Of a DNA stretch of 27,129 bases, positions 1-7,934 are shown piece by piece. The stretch spans positions 1 to 27,129 of the forward strand of contig CAAGIZ010000241.1 of the NCBI GenBank assembly GCA_900770075.1, read 5' to 3'. The stretch comes from Spirochaetia bacterium. GTDB lineage: Bacteria > Spirochaetota > Spirochaetia > Treponematales > Treponemataceae. The position numbers and the translations under genes were made by a program. The notes below the pieces were generated by a model. It saw nothing but the letters and a program-made list of their open reading frames with translations, was not told where the DNA came from and ran no database searches. Every line of letters starts with the position of its first letter. Within the stretch, counting starts at the first letter, position 1.

Positions 1-229
1 AAAGTTTTTTTCTGTTCCATAACTGTTTATGCTCCCTGATATGCCTGTATCGCAAATATGTGCGGAAAACTCGGGCGAAAACCTGCGGAAAATGCTGTTT
101 TTTCCGGGTTGCGCGAAAAGTTCCATACTTTTTTATCGGAAACCGGGGAAAAATGTTTAGAAAATCTTTAGGGAGGGGCGACGGGGTGCGGCCAAAAGGG
201 CACTTTGCGGTCTAGGGGGGGGGCGGCGG
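1..229. other. Non-coding left edge with a G9 tract
   Basis: I see no credible gene here. The stretch lies downstream of the coaE stop. Its right part is very G-rich on the plus strand: several runs of three or more G between 171 and 223, ending in nine consecutive G at 215-223, six bases from the coaE stop. No hairpin terminator with a T tract is visible for coaE. The GC-rich part could be a decayed copy of one of the interspersed repeats, but the match is too short to be sure. Confidence 0.6.
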
Positions 230-871
230 TCAGTTTTTTATGAGGGTCAGGGGGATTTTTGTCTTTCTGTACTCTGCCAGCAGGTTTTTCTGGGCGTTGA
301 AGCGTCTTAAAATCTGGCATAAAGAAAGCCCGTCCCGCCGTCTGGCCCTGACAAGGCGCTTTGCAAAAGGGGCCGTGACGAAATAGATTTTTGAACAGAG
401 GTTTAAAAGTTCCGGGGTTTTGTAGAGCACAGTGGCGTTCAGAAGCACGGTTTTGCCTTTGTTTTCTTCGAGAAACTGTTTTACAAGAAAAACTGTCTTC
501 GGGTAGACCAGGTTTTCCTGTTTTTTCAGCAGGGCAGGGCTGGAAAAGACCAGAGCCCCCAAAGCCCGGCGGTTTATGGAGCCGTCTTCCTTTTGCAGGA
601 CAAGCCCTGCTTTTTTTGCATCGGCGGAAAAGGCTTCAAGAATTTGCGGTTCAAGGCATTTTATGGCGGCGTGCACCGTGCTGTCCAAATCTATGGAAAC
701 GCACTTTTCCGGGGAACAGGAACACAGTTTTTCTGCCACAAAATTCTTGCCTGCCGCCATCTGCCCGCAAAGACCTATTACAGCCGGAGAATCAGAAATC
801 AGGGAAAAAAGGGATTTTCCGTCAGAAAACTTTATTTTTTCAATTTTTCCTGTTTTTTTTGCAGTTTTCAT
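230..871 (-). CDS. coaE: Dephospho-CoA kinase
   Basis: Catalyses the last step of coenzyme A synthesis, ATP-dependent phosphorylation of the 3'-hydroxyl of dephospho-CoA in the cytosol. The Walker A loop is G33-x2-G36-x4-G41-K42-N43. A DLD segment (residues 61-63) sits where the family has DAD. The block INRRALGALVF (99-109) followed by ENLVYP (119-124) matches the CoaE core R-x-L-x-x-x-V/I-F ... HP, with Tyr replacing the usual His. The lid region is rich in Arg (171-179 and 189-190). The P-loop starts about 30 residues later than usual, and the C-terminus stops where other CoaE proteins continue into a last helix. The ATG starts two bases after the polA stop, with a GGGGAG ribosome-binding site inside the polA 3' end, so it is probably translationally coupled to polA. 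Confidence 0.88.
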   Translation of the reverse strand: MKTAKKTGKIEKIKFSDGKSLFSLISDSPAVIGLCGQMAAGKNFVAEKLCSCSPEKCVSIDLDSTVHAAIKCLEPQILEAFSADAKKAGLVLQKEDGSINRRALGALVFSSPALLKKQENLVYPKTVFLVKQFLEENKGKTVLLNATVLYKTPELLNLCSKIYFVTAPFAKRLVRARRRDGLSLCQILRRFNAQKNLLAEYRKTKIPLTLIKN

Positions 872-873
872 TT

Positions 874-3822
874 TTAATGGAATTCTCCCCAGGATTTTCC
901 GCTTTCCACGCTTACCCTCAGGGGAACGTTCAGGCTTACAGCCCCTTCCATTTTTTCCGTAATAAGGGCAATGGTGGCGGAAATGGCTTTTTCGTCCTCA
1001 GGACATTCCAAAATAAGCTCGTCGTGAACCTGAAGCAAAAGTTCCGCTCCTGTCGGATTTTGTTCCAAAGCTAAAGAAACGTCCGTCATGGCTTTTTTTA
1101 CGATGTCTGCTGCGCTTCCCTGAATGGGACTGTTTTTTGCCATGCGCACAGCTCCTTCTTTTTCCATCTTGTTGGCAGAGTTAATGCCGGAAATCCACCG
1201 TCTGCGCCCCATTATGGTTTCTATAAAGCCGTCTTTTTCTGCCTGAGCCACAGTCCTGTCAAAAAAGTTCCGCACCCCGGAATAAGCCATAAAATAGTTT
1301 GCAATGAATTCAGCGGCCTCCGTTCTGGAAATGCCCAAATCCTTTGCAAGGGAAAAAGCCCCCATTCCGTACATAAGCCCAAAATTTAGGGTTTTTGCAT
1401 TGCGCCTCATAGGAGCAGTTACCTCTTCCATTGGCACGCCGTAAATTAAAGAAGCGGTGGACTTGTGGACGTCGATGCCTTCAATAAATGCCTTGCAGAG
1501 GTTTTTGTCTCCGCTCAGATGGGCAAGAACCACCAGTTCAATCTGGGCATAGTCGGCAGAAATCAGAACCTTTCCCGGAGGAGCCGTAAAGGCAGAGCGG
1601 ATTTTCCGTCCTTCTTCCGAGCGCACGGGAATATTCTGCAGGTTCGGGTCTTTTGAAGAAAGCCTTCCCGTAGCAGTTCCGGTCTGCATGAAAGTAGTGT
1701 GAACCCTTCCTTCCCCGTCCGTCATCTGAGGTAGGGTTTCAACGTAGGTTGAAAGAAGCTTGGACTTTGCCCGGTAATCCAAAATCATCCCCGGAACGCA
1801 GTCAAACTCCTGTAGCGCTTCCAGAACCCCGGTGTCAGTGGACCAGCCGGTTTTTGTCTTTTTGCCTGGTTTAAGTTTCCGCTCCTCAAAAAGAACCGTG
1901 CTCAACTGTTTTGGAGAAGCAATGTTGAACTGGTGCCCGACCTGAGCATAAATTTCTTCCTCAGCCTTTAAAAGCCGGGTTTTAAGCTCCGCCGCATATC
2001 TGTTCAGGCAGTCAGAGTCCAGGTGAATGCCTTTAAGTTCCATTTTTGCCAGCACCGGAAGAACCTGCATTTCCATTTTTTCAAAAAGTTCCCTCAGACC
2101 GGCAGAGTCCAGCTGTTTTTCAAAGACCTGCCAGAGCTGCAGTGTAAAGTCAGAATCCTCAGCCCCGTATTGAGCCGCCGCATCGATTTTAACGTCAGCA
2201 AAAGTCTGGTCTTTACCTACAAGTTCCCCAAATTCCGTTCCCCGAAGTCCCAGTTTCTGTTCTGCCAGAGTTTCCAGAGAATAGGGATTTTTGCCGCTTC
2301 TGTCCGGTTCCAAAAGCCAGGAGGCAATCATAGTGTCGCAGAGTGTGAATTTCGGGCGTTCCCCGGCACTTTGTGCCGGGTCGGGCTCTTGCTCACAGGA
2401 GTTCGCCACGATCCCTAACGCGCTGACGCCCAGAAGTTCAAGCCCGTTACAGTCAAGCACCTGCAAGTCAAACTTTGCATTGTGCATTACGACTGTGGTC
2501 TTTGACCAGAAAAGCCTTCTGAGCTGGTCAAAGGCATCTTTTTTTGCAATCATTGGCGGGGCAAAAAGAGGATCTTCGTTTAAAATCAGGGGAACGTAGA
2601 TGCCGGAGCCTTTTTCGTAAGAAAGGGAAAATCCCACAAGGTTTGCTTCCCTTGTGTTTAGGCTGTCGGTTTCCGTGTCAAAAGCCACGGTTCCCCGGTC
2701 TATGGCTGCATCAATAAAGTTTTTAAGGGTCTGTAAATCCGTGCAGGCACTGTAATTGCCCTGATTTTTTTTGACTTCTCCGGCAATCCTCGTAAGGCTC
2801 TCGTACTGGCTTTTTGCTTCGGAAATCTGTTCAGAAAAAAGCGGCAGGTCTGAGCCGTCGCAGTCTGCGGCGGGTGCAGGGCTTGTGCCGGAAGCCGGTT
2901 TTGCAGGGGTTTTTAAGCCTCCCAGTTCGGCATAGGTTTTTGCCAGGGCAGGAAGTTCCCTTTTTATCATCTCTTCGGAAAAAGCCTTCAGGTTAAGGTC
3001 TGCAATGCAGAAACCGTCCAGACAACAGGCCCCTTCGGTTTTAAGTTCGTCCAAAGGAACGTTTTTTTCCAGAGTGATGAGTTTTTTTGAAAGAAAGGCG
3101 TTTTCCCTGTCTGAGCGGATTTTTTCCCCAAGGCTTCCCTTAATGGAGTCTGCATTTTCGTAAATTTTTTCCAGGCTGCCGTATTCCAGAAGCAGTTTAA
3201 GGGCAGATTTCGGGCCTACGCCCTTTACTCCGGGAACATTGTCTGCACTGTCTCCGATAAGGCTTAAAAGATCCAGAATTCTGGCAGGTTCTACGCCCCA
3301 TTCTTCCTGAATGACGGCGGCATCAGCCTCTGCCCAGACCTTTGTCTTGTCCGGCCGCAGAATGTGGACGTTTTCTCCTGCAAGCTGCTGCAGGTCTTTG
3401 TCGGCGCTTAAGATAAGGCAGTGGCGGCCGTTTTTGCTGCAGCGGTCGGCCAGGGTTGCCACCAGGTCGTCTGCTTCGTAGCCGTCCACCCTTAAGACTG
3501 GAATTCCCAGCACTTTAAGACACTCTTCAATCATCGGAAACTGTGCCTTTAAGTCTTCCGGGGTTTTCTGCCGGGTGGCCTTGTACTGACTGTAGGCTTC
3601 GTGGCGGAAGGTGGGAGTGCGGCTGTCCATGGCAGCAACAAAATACTTCGGTTTGAAATTTTTTATAAGCAGGCTTAAATTCCTGAAAAACCCGAAAAGG
3701 GCGCTTATGTTCTGCCCCTTGGAATCCGTAAGGGGGTGACTGAAAAAGGCATAGTACTCCCTGAAAATAAGACCGTAGCTGTCCAAAATAAAGACCGTAT
3801 TTTCGTCGATGAAGTTTTCCAT
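874..3822 (-). CDS. polA: DNA polymerase I (5' nuclease, 3'-5' exonuclease and polymerase)
   Basis: Fills gaps and removes RNA primers in replication and repair. All three domains are present. The 5' nuclease (about 1-290) shows EADDLVATLA, SADKDLQQL and GDSADNVPGVKGVGPKSA. The proofreading domain has an intact FDTET (Asp382, Glu384), HNAKFDLQVL and YGAEDSDFTL, so it is predicted active. The polymerase has ATGRLSS, motif A SADYAQIELV (Asp757), motif B RRNAKTLNFGLMYG and motif C QVHDELI (Asp934). Motif A ends in Val764 where the family normally has Arg. About 27 extra residues (roughly 465-492) lie between GLELLGV and CDTMIASWLL; in E. coli PolA, as remembered, a single residue separates those points. 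The DNA encoding them is palindromic (2354-2431). A GGGGG ribosome-binding site lies four bases before the ATG. It follows the ABC transporter gene by 79 bp and precedes coaE. Confidence 0.97.
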   Translation of the reverse strand: MENFIDENTVFILDSYGLIFREYYAFFSHPLTDSKGQNISALFGFFRNLSLLIKNFKPKYFVAAMDSRTPTFRHEAYSQYKATRQKTPEDLKAQFPMIEECLKVLGIPVLRVDGYEADDLVATLADRCSKNGRHCLILSADKDLQQLAGENVHILRPDKTKVWAEADAAVIQEEWGVEPARILDLLSLIGDSADNVPGVKGVGPKSALKLLLEYGSLEKIYENADSIKGSLGEKIRSDRENAFLSKKLITLEKNVPLDELKTEGACCLDGFCIADLNLKAFSEEMIKRELPALAKTYAELGGLKTPAKPASGTSPAPAADCDGSDLPLFSEQISEAKSQYESLTRIAGEVKKNQGNYSACTDLQTLKNFIDAAIDRGTVAFDTETDSLNTREANLVGFSLSYEKGSGIYVPLILNEDPLFAPPMIAKKDAFDQLRRLFWSKTTVVMHNAKFDLQVLDCNGLELLGVSALGIVANSCEQEPDPAQSAGERPKFTLCDTMIASWLLEPDRSGKNPYSLETLAEQKLGLRGTEFGELVGKDQTFADVKIDAAAQYGAEDSDFTLQLWQVFEKQLDSAGLRELFEKMEMQVLPVLAKMELKGIHLDSDCLNRYAAELKTRLLKAEEEIYAQVGHQFNIASPKQLSTVLFEERKLKPGKKTKTGWSTDTGVLEALQEFDCVPGMILDYRAKSKLLSTYVETLPQMTDGEGRVHTTFMQTGTATGRLSSKDPNLQNIPVRSEEGRKIRSAFTAPPGKVLISADYAQIELVVLAHLSGDKNLCKAFIEGIDVHKSTASLIYGVPMEEVTAPMRRNAKTLNFGLMYGMGAFSLAKDLGISRTEAAEFIANYFMAYSGVRNFFDRTVAQAEKDGFIETIMGRRRWISGINSANKMEKEGAVRMAKNSPIQGSAADIVKKAMTDVSLALEQNPTGAELLLQVHDELILECPEDEKAISATIALITEKMEGAVSLNVPLRVSVESGKSWGEFH
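2354..2431. repeat. Palindromic element inserted in frame within polA
   Basis: On the plus strand a perfect 8-bp stem with a 3-base loop lies at 2362-2369 / 2373-2380 (CCCGGCAC TTT GTGCCGGG). An outer 6-bp inverted repeat, GGGCGT at 2354-2359 and ACGCCC at 2426-2431, brackets about 78 bp. This is almost exactly the DNA for the extra residues in the PolA exonuclease domain. The reading frame stays open, so it looks like a small palindromic element that became protein-coding, comparable in principle to Rickettsia palindromic elements. The exact ends are inferred. Confidence 0.6.
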
Positions 3823-3870
3823 TTTTCCCCCTTTTCTGTTCTGAAATTATGCAAAAAATACTGATTTTTA

Positions 3871-3900
3871 GGAAGTGCAGTGGCACTTAGGGAAGTGCAT
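3871..3900. repeat. Short direct and inverted repeats ahead of polA
   Basis: GGAAGTGCA occurs twice (3871-3879 and 3891-3899), and AAGTGC at 3873-3878 can pair with GCACTT at 3883-3888 around a 4-base loop. The block lies between the stop of the ABC transporter gene and the start of polA. It could be a weak processing or attenuation hairpin or an operator. There is no T tract on the minus strand that would make it a clear terminator. Confidence 0.4.
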
Positions 3901-3901
3901 T

Positions 3902-5320
3902 TTAAAGGTTCCCTGGTTTTGTCAGACTTTTTATTTTTAGGGGCTGTCCTTCCATTTCCAGTATGAAATCTGCAAGGTCAAGAGCTTCCTGTTTTTCGTG
4001 GGTTACAAAGATAACTGTGCGGGGTTCGCAGGTCAGAAGTTTTTTAAGGCTGTCTTCCAGAGAATGTTTTATCTTTAAATCTAAAGACTGAAAGGCTTCG
4101 TCTAAAAGCAGAATTTGGGCAGGAAAGGCAAAGGAGCGGGCCAGTGCAACCCTCTGTTTTTCGCCGCCGCTTAAATTCTGTACCTTTTTGTTTCTGCTTT
4201 CAAAAAGTTCCGTGGCTTTAAGGTATTTTTCCGAAAGTTCCCGGGCTTTTTCCGGGGTAAAAAAATTTGACAGGGGAAGAAAGACGTTTTCGTATATGGA
4301 AAGGGAAGGCAAAAGCCTTGGTTCCTGAAACAAAAAAGAAACGTCTTTTTCTGTCCGGGCGATGCACTTCAGCAGGGTTGTTTTTCCGCTGCCGCTGGGA
4401 GCCAGAATTGCCGTAACCTTGTTTTTTTCAAATTCAAAGCTGAAATTTTTAAAAAGAGTTTTTTCTCCCTTTGTTATGGTAAGGTTTTGGATTTTTACGG
4501 AAGATGAGTTTTCCTTCTCCGGAAGCCTGTAAAGGGGTGCCCTATTTTTTTTGAAAAAATTACGGGTGTTGAGGGATGTAAGGGCAGAAAACAGACAGAG
4601 AAAACCCTTGTGCAGGAGTTTTTCAAAAACAAAGGAAAGGGCTACAAGCACTATTGTTGCCGCAAGAAGGGTGGTGCTTTCCAGCTGAATCTGGGCATTC
4701 TGAAGGACGGCTCCCAGGGCTTTTTTGGGAATGCTTAAGACTTCTGCCGCCACTACCACCTTCCAGGTCATTCCAAAGGTGGAAAAAACACCGGTTTCTG
4801 CAAAATCCTGAAGTTTCGGGAGCAGGACAAAGCGGATTTTCTGCATTTTTGTAAGCCGGAACACCTGGGCCATAAAAAACAGTTTTTTGTCTTCCTCTGT
4901 AAAACCGAATCCTGCGCTTATGGCAGAGGTCATGACAGGAAAAGCCATGAGCACTGCGCTGAAAACCGGCACAAAATCCGAACTGAAGACAAAGACTGCC
5001 AGAAGGATAAAGGAAACTGCCGGTACGGAGCGGATGAGGGCAAGGGGAAAGGCACAAAACGCCTTAAAGCCGGGAAAAACCCCGCATAAAACGCCTGTTA
5101 CAGTTCCCAGCAAAAGGGAAATAAAAAATCCTGCAAAAACCCGCAGCAGGGAATGGAACACGCTCTGCCAGAAACCGCCCTGACCGCACAGTTCAAAAAG
5201 CCGGAAGGCCGTTGCCGTAAAAGTCGGAAAGACCAGCGGATTGCCTGCCAGAGTGGCAGAAACCTGCCACAAAAGCAGAAACGTAAGGATGGAAAGTAAG
5301 GTTATGTTTTTTCTTTTCAT
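3902..5320 (-). CDS. Fused ABC transporter: SsuC/TauC-like permease plus ATPase
   Basis: A single chain of 472 residues. Residues 1-245 form a binding-protein-dependent permease domain of the nitrate/sulfonate/taurine type with about six membrane segments; an EAA-like stretch lies around 140-170. Residues 275-472 form an ATPase with Walker A APSGSGKTT (307-315), Q-loop Gln332, signature LSGGE (383-387), Walker B ILLLDEA (403-409) and switch His441. In most relatives these are two genes (ssuC and ssuB). The ATPase is unusually short: only 19 residues separate the Walker A Lys from the Q-loop Gln, against about 37 in E. coli SsuB. The start overlaps the stop of the upstream lipoprotein gene by 4 bp (ATGA), so the two form one transcription unit. 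The substrate cannot be read from the sequence. Confidence 0.9.
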   Translation of the reverse strand: MKRKNITLLSILTFLLLWQVSATLAGNPLVFPTFTATAFRLFELCGQGGFWQSVFHSLLRVFAGFFISLLLGTVTGVLCGVFPGFKAFCAFPLALIRSVPAVSFILLAVFVFSSDFVPVFSAVLMAFPVMTSAISAGFGFTEEDKKLFFMAQVFRLTKMQKIRFVLLPKLQDFAETGVFSTFGMTWKVVVAAEVLSIPKKALGAVLQNAQIQLESTTLLAATIVLVALSFVFEKLLHKGFLCLFSALTSLNTRNFFKKNRAPLYRLPEKENSSSVKIQNLTITKGEKTLFKNFSFEFEKNKVTAILAPSGSGKTTLLKCIARTEKDVSFLFQEPRLLPSLSIYENVFLPLSNFFTPEKARELSEKYLKATELFESRNKKVQNLSGGEKQRVALARSFAFPAQILLLDEAFQSLDLKIKHSLEDSLKKLLTCEPRTVIFVTHEKQEALDLADFILEMEGQPLKIKSLTKPGNL

Positions 5321-6282
5321 TTTACGGAAAAATAAAAACCGTCGTCTGGAAGTTTTCCTCCAATGGATTTAGGCTCGGCTTTAAGAAAGACGGAAAGCAG
5401 GGATTCTATCTGCTCCCTTCCTTCAGGGGCGGCTTGCCAGACAAAATTTGCATTGGGAACAGCCTTTTCTGCCACAAAAGCCGTCAGCCCCAGATTTGCT
5501 TTTTCTGTAAGCACTCCGGCTTCTTTCGGATTTTTTACAGTCCAGCGGTTTGCCCGGGCATAAAACTCCGTGAACTTTTTGAGGAGTTTTTTGTTTTCCC
5601 TTGCAAAACCGGCATTTGCAACCAGAAGCGTCATTGGAAAGTCCCTGCTGGTGATTTTTTTGTATTCTTCCTGAATGTTTAAAACCCGTTTTACGCTGCT
5701 GTCCTTCGTCTGGGCAACGGTTGCAAAAGGCTCCGGCACCAGTGCGTACTGAACCTTCCCGGAAACAAGGGCAGCGGCGATGTTTGCATTTGGTATTGAA
5801 AAATCCATCGTTACGCTGTCTTTAAGGCCTGCCTGTTCCAAAAGCCAGCTGAACATGTATTGCGGCGTTGCTCCCTGTCCTGCGCACTGCACCGTCTTTC
5901 CCCTAAGCTGTTCCAGAGAAAAGTCTTCCGGGGTGTGGTCTTTTGAAAGCAGGTACAGGTTGCCGTTACCGCAGATTCCAAGGCAGACAAGAGCCCCTCC
6001 ACCGCTGTTGAAGACCTTTGCCGCAACGTTTGGCGGAAGAAAGCCTGCATCCAGTTCCCCTTTAAGGAGTTTTGGAAGCTCTGTCTGGGCAGAGGTACAG
6101 CTTTCAAATACAAGGTTTTCCATGCCGGAAGTTCCGCTGTTTTCAATCATCCACCCGCAGGGAATGGCGGAAGGCCCGTTTAAAACCCCCACCCTGAGCT
6201 GTTTTTTTTCAGTACAGCTGCAGAAAAGCAGGGGAATAAGGGCACAGAATAAAGGAATTTTTTTTGCGGCTTTAGCGTTCAT
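5317..6282 (-). CDS. NMT1/SsuA-type ABC substrate-binding lipoprotein
   Basis: Predicted solute-capturing lipoprotein for the fused transporter directly downstream. It begins with a basic, hydrophobic signal peptide and a spirochaete-type lipobox LLFCSC with Cys23 as the likely lipidated residue. The mature part starts LRVGVLNGPSAIP, typical of the NMT1/THI5-like and SsuA/TauA fold, and contains the family stretches LLKGELDAGFLPPN, LRGKTVQ and ALVSGKVQYALVPEPFA. Members bind alkylsulfonates, taurine, nitrate or pyrimidine precursors; which one applies here is unknown. AGGA lies seven bases before the ATG. The gene starts 28 bp after the hydrogenase stop on the same strand, which suggests co-transcription but does not prove a shared function. 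Confidence 0.88.
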   Translation of the reverse strand: MNAKAAKKIPLFCALIPLLFCSCTEKKQLRVGVLNGPSAIPCGWMIENSGTSGMENLVFESCTSAQTELPKLLKGELDAGFLPPNVAAKVFNSGGGALVCLGICGNGNLYLLSKDHTPEDFSLEQLRGKTVQCAGQGATPQYMFSWLLEQAGLKDSVTMDFSIPNANIAAALVSGKVQYALVPEPFATVAQTKDSSVKRVLNIQEEYKKITSRDFPMTLLVANAGFARENKKLLKKFTEFYARANRWTVKNPKEAGVLTEKANLGLTAFVAEKAVPNANFVWQAAPEGREQIESLLSVFLKAEPKSIGGKLPDDGFYFSVK

Positions 6283-6310
6283 TTAAGCGTCCTTTTTTAA
6301 CCTCGTATTT

Positions 6311-7843
6311 TTAGAGACTCTCTTTTGCAATTTTGTCCATGTCGGCTTTTACAGGAAGACCGTCTTCTGCCGGTTTTGAGCCTGCATTGGCATAGAGAGC
6401 CAGAAGACCGTTGCCAAGATTTGGATTTGCAACTACACCTGGACCTGCAATACAGCCGCCTTCGCAGCACATTACTTCTATCAGGTTAGGGCAGTTTTCC
6501 GGCTGAGGAAGTTCTCCGCTGCTGATTTTTCCGTAATTTGAAAGGTTTTTAACCTGTTCTGCCGTAAGACCGTTGATTACCAGAGGACGGAGAATCGACT
6601 TGTCTTTAAGGCGCAGCCGCACGCTTTCTGCACCTCCGCCGGTTTTTGCAAAGTTTCTTCCTGAAACGGTAGGAAGGTATTTTTCCGGGCTGGCAGGAGA
6701 TTTTGACGGGTCGATGTTCTTTGCTTCAAAGAAGGCGCTTACTTCGTCCACTGTAAGAACGTAGTCTATTATGTCCGAATCCATTCCTTCACGTTTTTTT
6801 GCAAGGCAAGGTCCTATGAAGACTGTAACGCAGTCCGGGTCAGCCTTTCTTGCAAGCTGTGCGGTGTAAATCATCGGGGATTTTGTTTCTGAAACGCACT
6901 TTGCAATCTCCGGAATGTGAACCTGTACCGCACGGAAGTAGGCAGGGCAGCAGCTGGTGGTCATTATCTTGTCGCCCTTTTCCATTCTTTCGGCAAATTC
7001 TTCGGCTTCGTTGTCGGCGGTTACGTCGGCTCCGGCTGCAACTTCCCAGACTTTTGAAAAGCCTGCTTCCAGAAGTGCACCGTCCAGCTGCCCCGGCTTT
7101 AAACCCTTGAACTGAGCTCCGATGGCTGGGGCGTACATGGCAACGACTTTTTTGCCTTCCATTATGTTTTTTATTACGTCAAAGAGCTGGGATTTTGCCA
7201 TCATTGCGCCGAAAGGACAGTTTGCAAGGCACTTTCCGCAGAAGATGCATTTTTCAAAGTCTATCTGTTCCCTGCCGTCGGAATCTTTTGTGATGGCACC
7301 TACCGGGCAGGCTTCTTCGCAGGGGTGTTTTGTCTTTATGATTGCACCGTAAGGGCAGTTTTTTGCGCAAAGACCGCAGTTTATGCACTTTGCCGGGTCT
7401 ATTTCTGCCTTGTCTTTTATCTGGATTGCCTGTTTAGGGCAGTTTACCATGCAGGGACGGGCAGTGCAGGTCATGCAGGCGTCGGTGGTGTAGTAATGGG
7501 GTTTTGAACAGCCCTTGCAACCTCCCTTGAACATTGTCAAAACCGGCCATGAAGGCTTTTCCCTCTTGAATGCTTCCTTTACGTATTCGTCCAGAGTTTT
7601 TTCCGGATTAAAATCTTCCAGAGAAAAGCCGAGGGCTGCAATAATCCGGGCATGGGCTGTGGTGCGGTCTTTTTCCAGGCTACCCAGGGAAGGAGCGGTG
7701 CCTTCTGGAAGAACCTTAGCCGGAATTTCTGCCAGTTCGGGGCAGGACTTTTCCGGTGAAAGTTTGCCTTCCAGCTGGAGTTTTGTGACTTCGGTGAGAA
7801 TTTTTTTTCTTAAAAGCGACAGATTGTTGTTCGTGTTTAACAT
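6311..7843 (-). CDS. Monomeric [FeFe]-hydrogenase, group B-like
   Basis: Predicted iron-only hydrogenase that makes or consumes H2 with ferredoxin in fermentation. The N-terminal third is rich in iron-sulfur ligands: CKGC (109-112), CMTCTARPCMVNCP (123-136), CINCGLCAKNCP (153-164), CEEACP (175-180) and CIFCGKCLANCP (199-210), enough for three or four [4Fe-4S] clusters. The three H-cluster motifs are present: TSCCPAY (296-302), GPCLAKKRE (344-352) and EVMCCEGGCIAGPG (456-469). TSCCPAY and GPC rather than TSCCPGW and MPC point to group B. There is no PAS domain, so a sensory type is less likely. No HydE, HydF or HydG maturase is in the window. A GAGGT ribosome-binding site precedes the ATG. It is transcribed divergently from hslO across a repeat-bearing gap. 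Confidence 0.93.
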   Translation of the reverse strand: MLNTNNNLSLLRKKILTEVTKLQLEGKLSPEKSCPELAEIPAKVLPEGTAPSLGSLEKDRTTAHARIIAALGFSLEDFNPEKTLDEYVKEAFKREKPSWPVLTMFKGGCKGCSKPHYYTTDACMTCTARPCMVNCPKQAIQIKDKAEIDPAKCINCGLCAKNCPYGAIIKTKHPCEEACPVGAITKDSDGREQIDFEKCIFCGKCLANCPFGAMMAKSQLFDVIKNIMEGKKVVAMYAPAIGAQFKGLKPGQLDGALLEAGFSKVWEVAAGADVTADNEAEEFAERMEKGDKIMTTSCCPAYFRAVQVHIPEIAKCVSETKSPMIYTAQLARKADPDCVTVFIGPCLAKKREGMDSDIIDYVLTVDEVSAFFEAKNIDPSKSPASPEKYLPTVSGRNFAKTGGGAESVRLRLKDKSILRPLVINGLTAEQVKNLSNYGKISSGELPQPENCPNLIEVMCCEGGCIAGPGVVANPNLGNGLLALYANAGSKPAEDGLPVKADMDKIAKESL

Positions 7844-7934
7844 GATATGTACCTCGTCTTACAGTCTAACACTTTTTTCGCCAGTTTGTATCCGTATGCG
7901 GAAGTATAAAGGTAAATTATTTTTTTTTGGAAAG

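Noticed and set aside
4222..4560. Possible frameshift joining two neighbouring ABC genes
   Set aside because: The linker reads naturally, no internal ribosome-binding site with a start codon precedes the ATPase, and both domains are complete apart from the compact loop. A true fusion is more likely.
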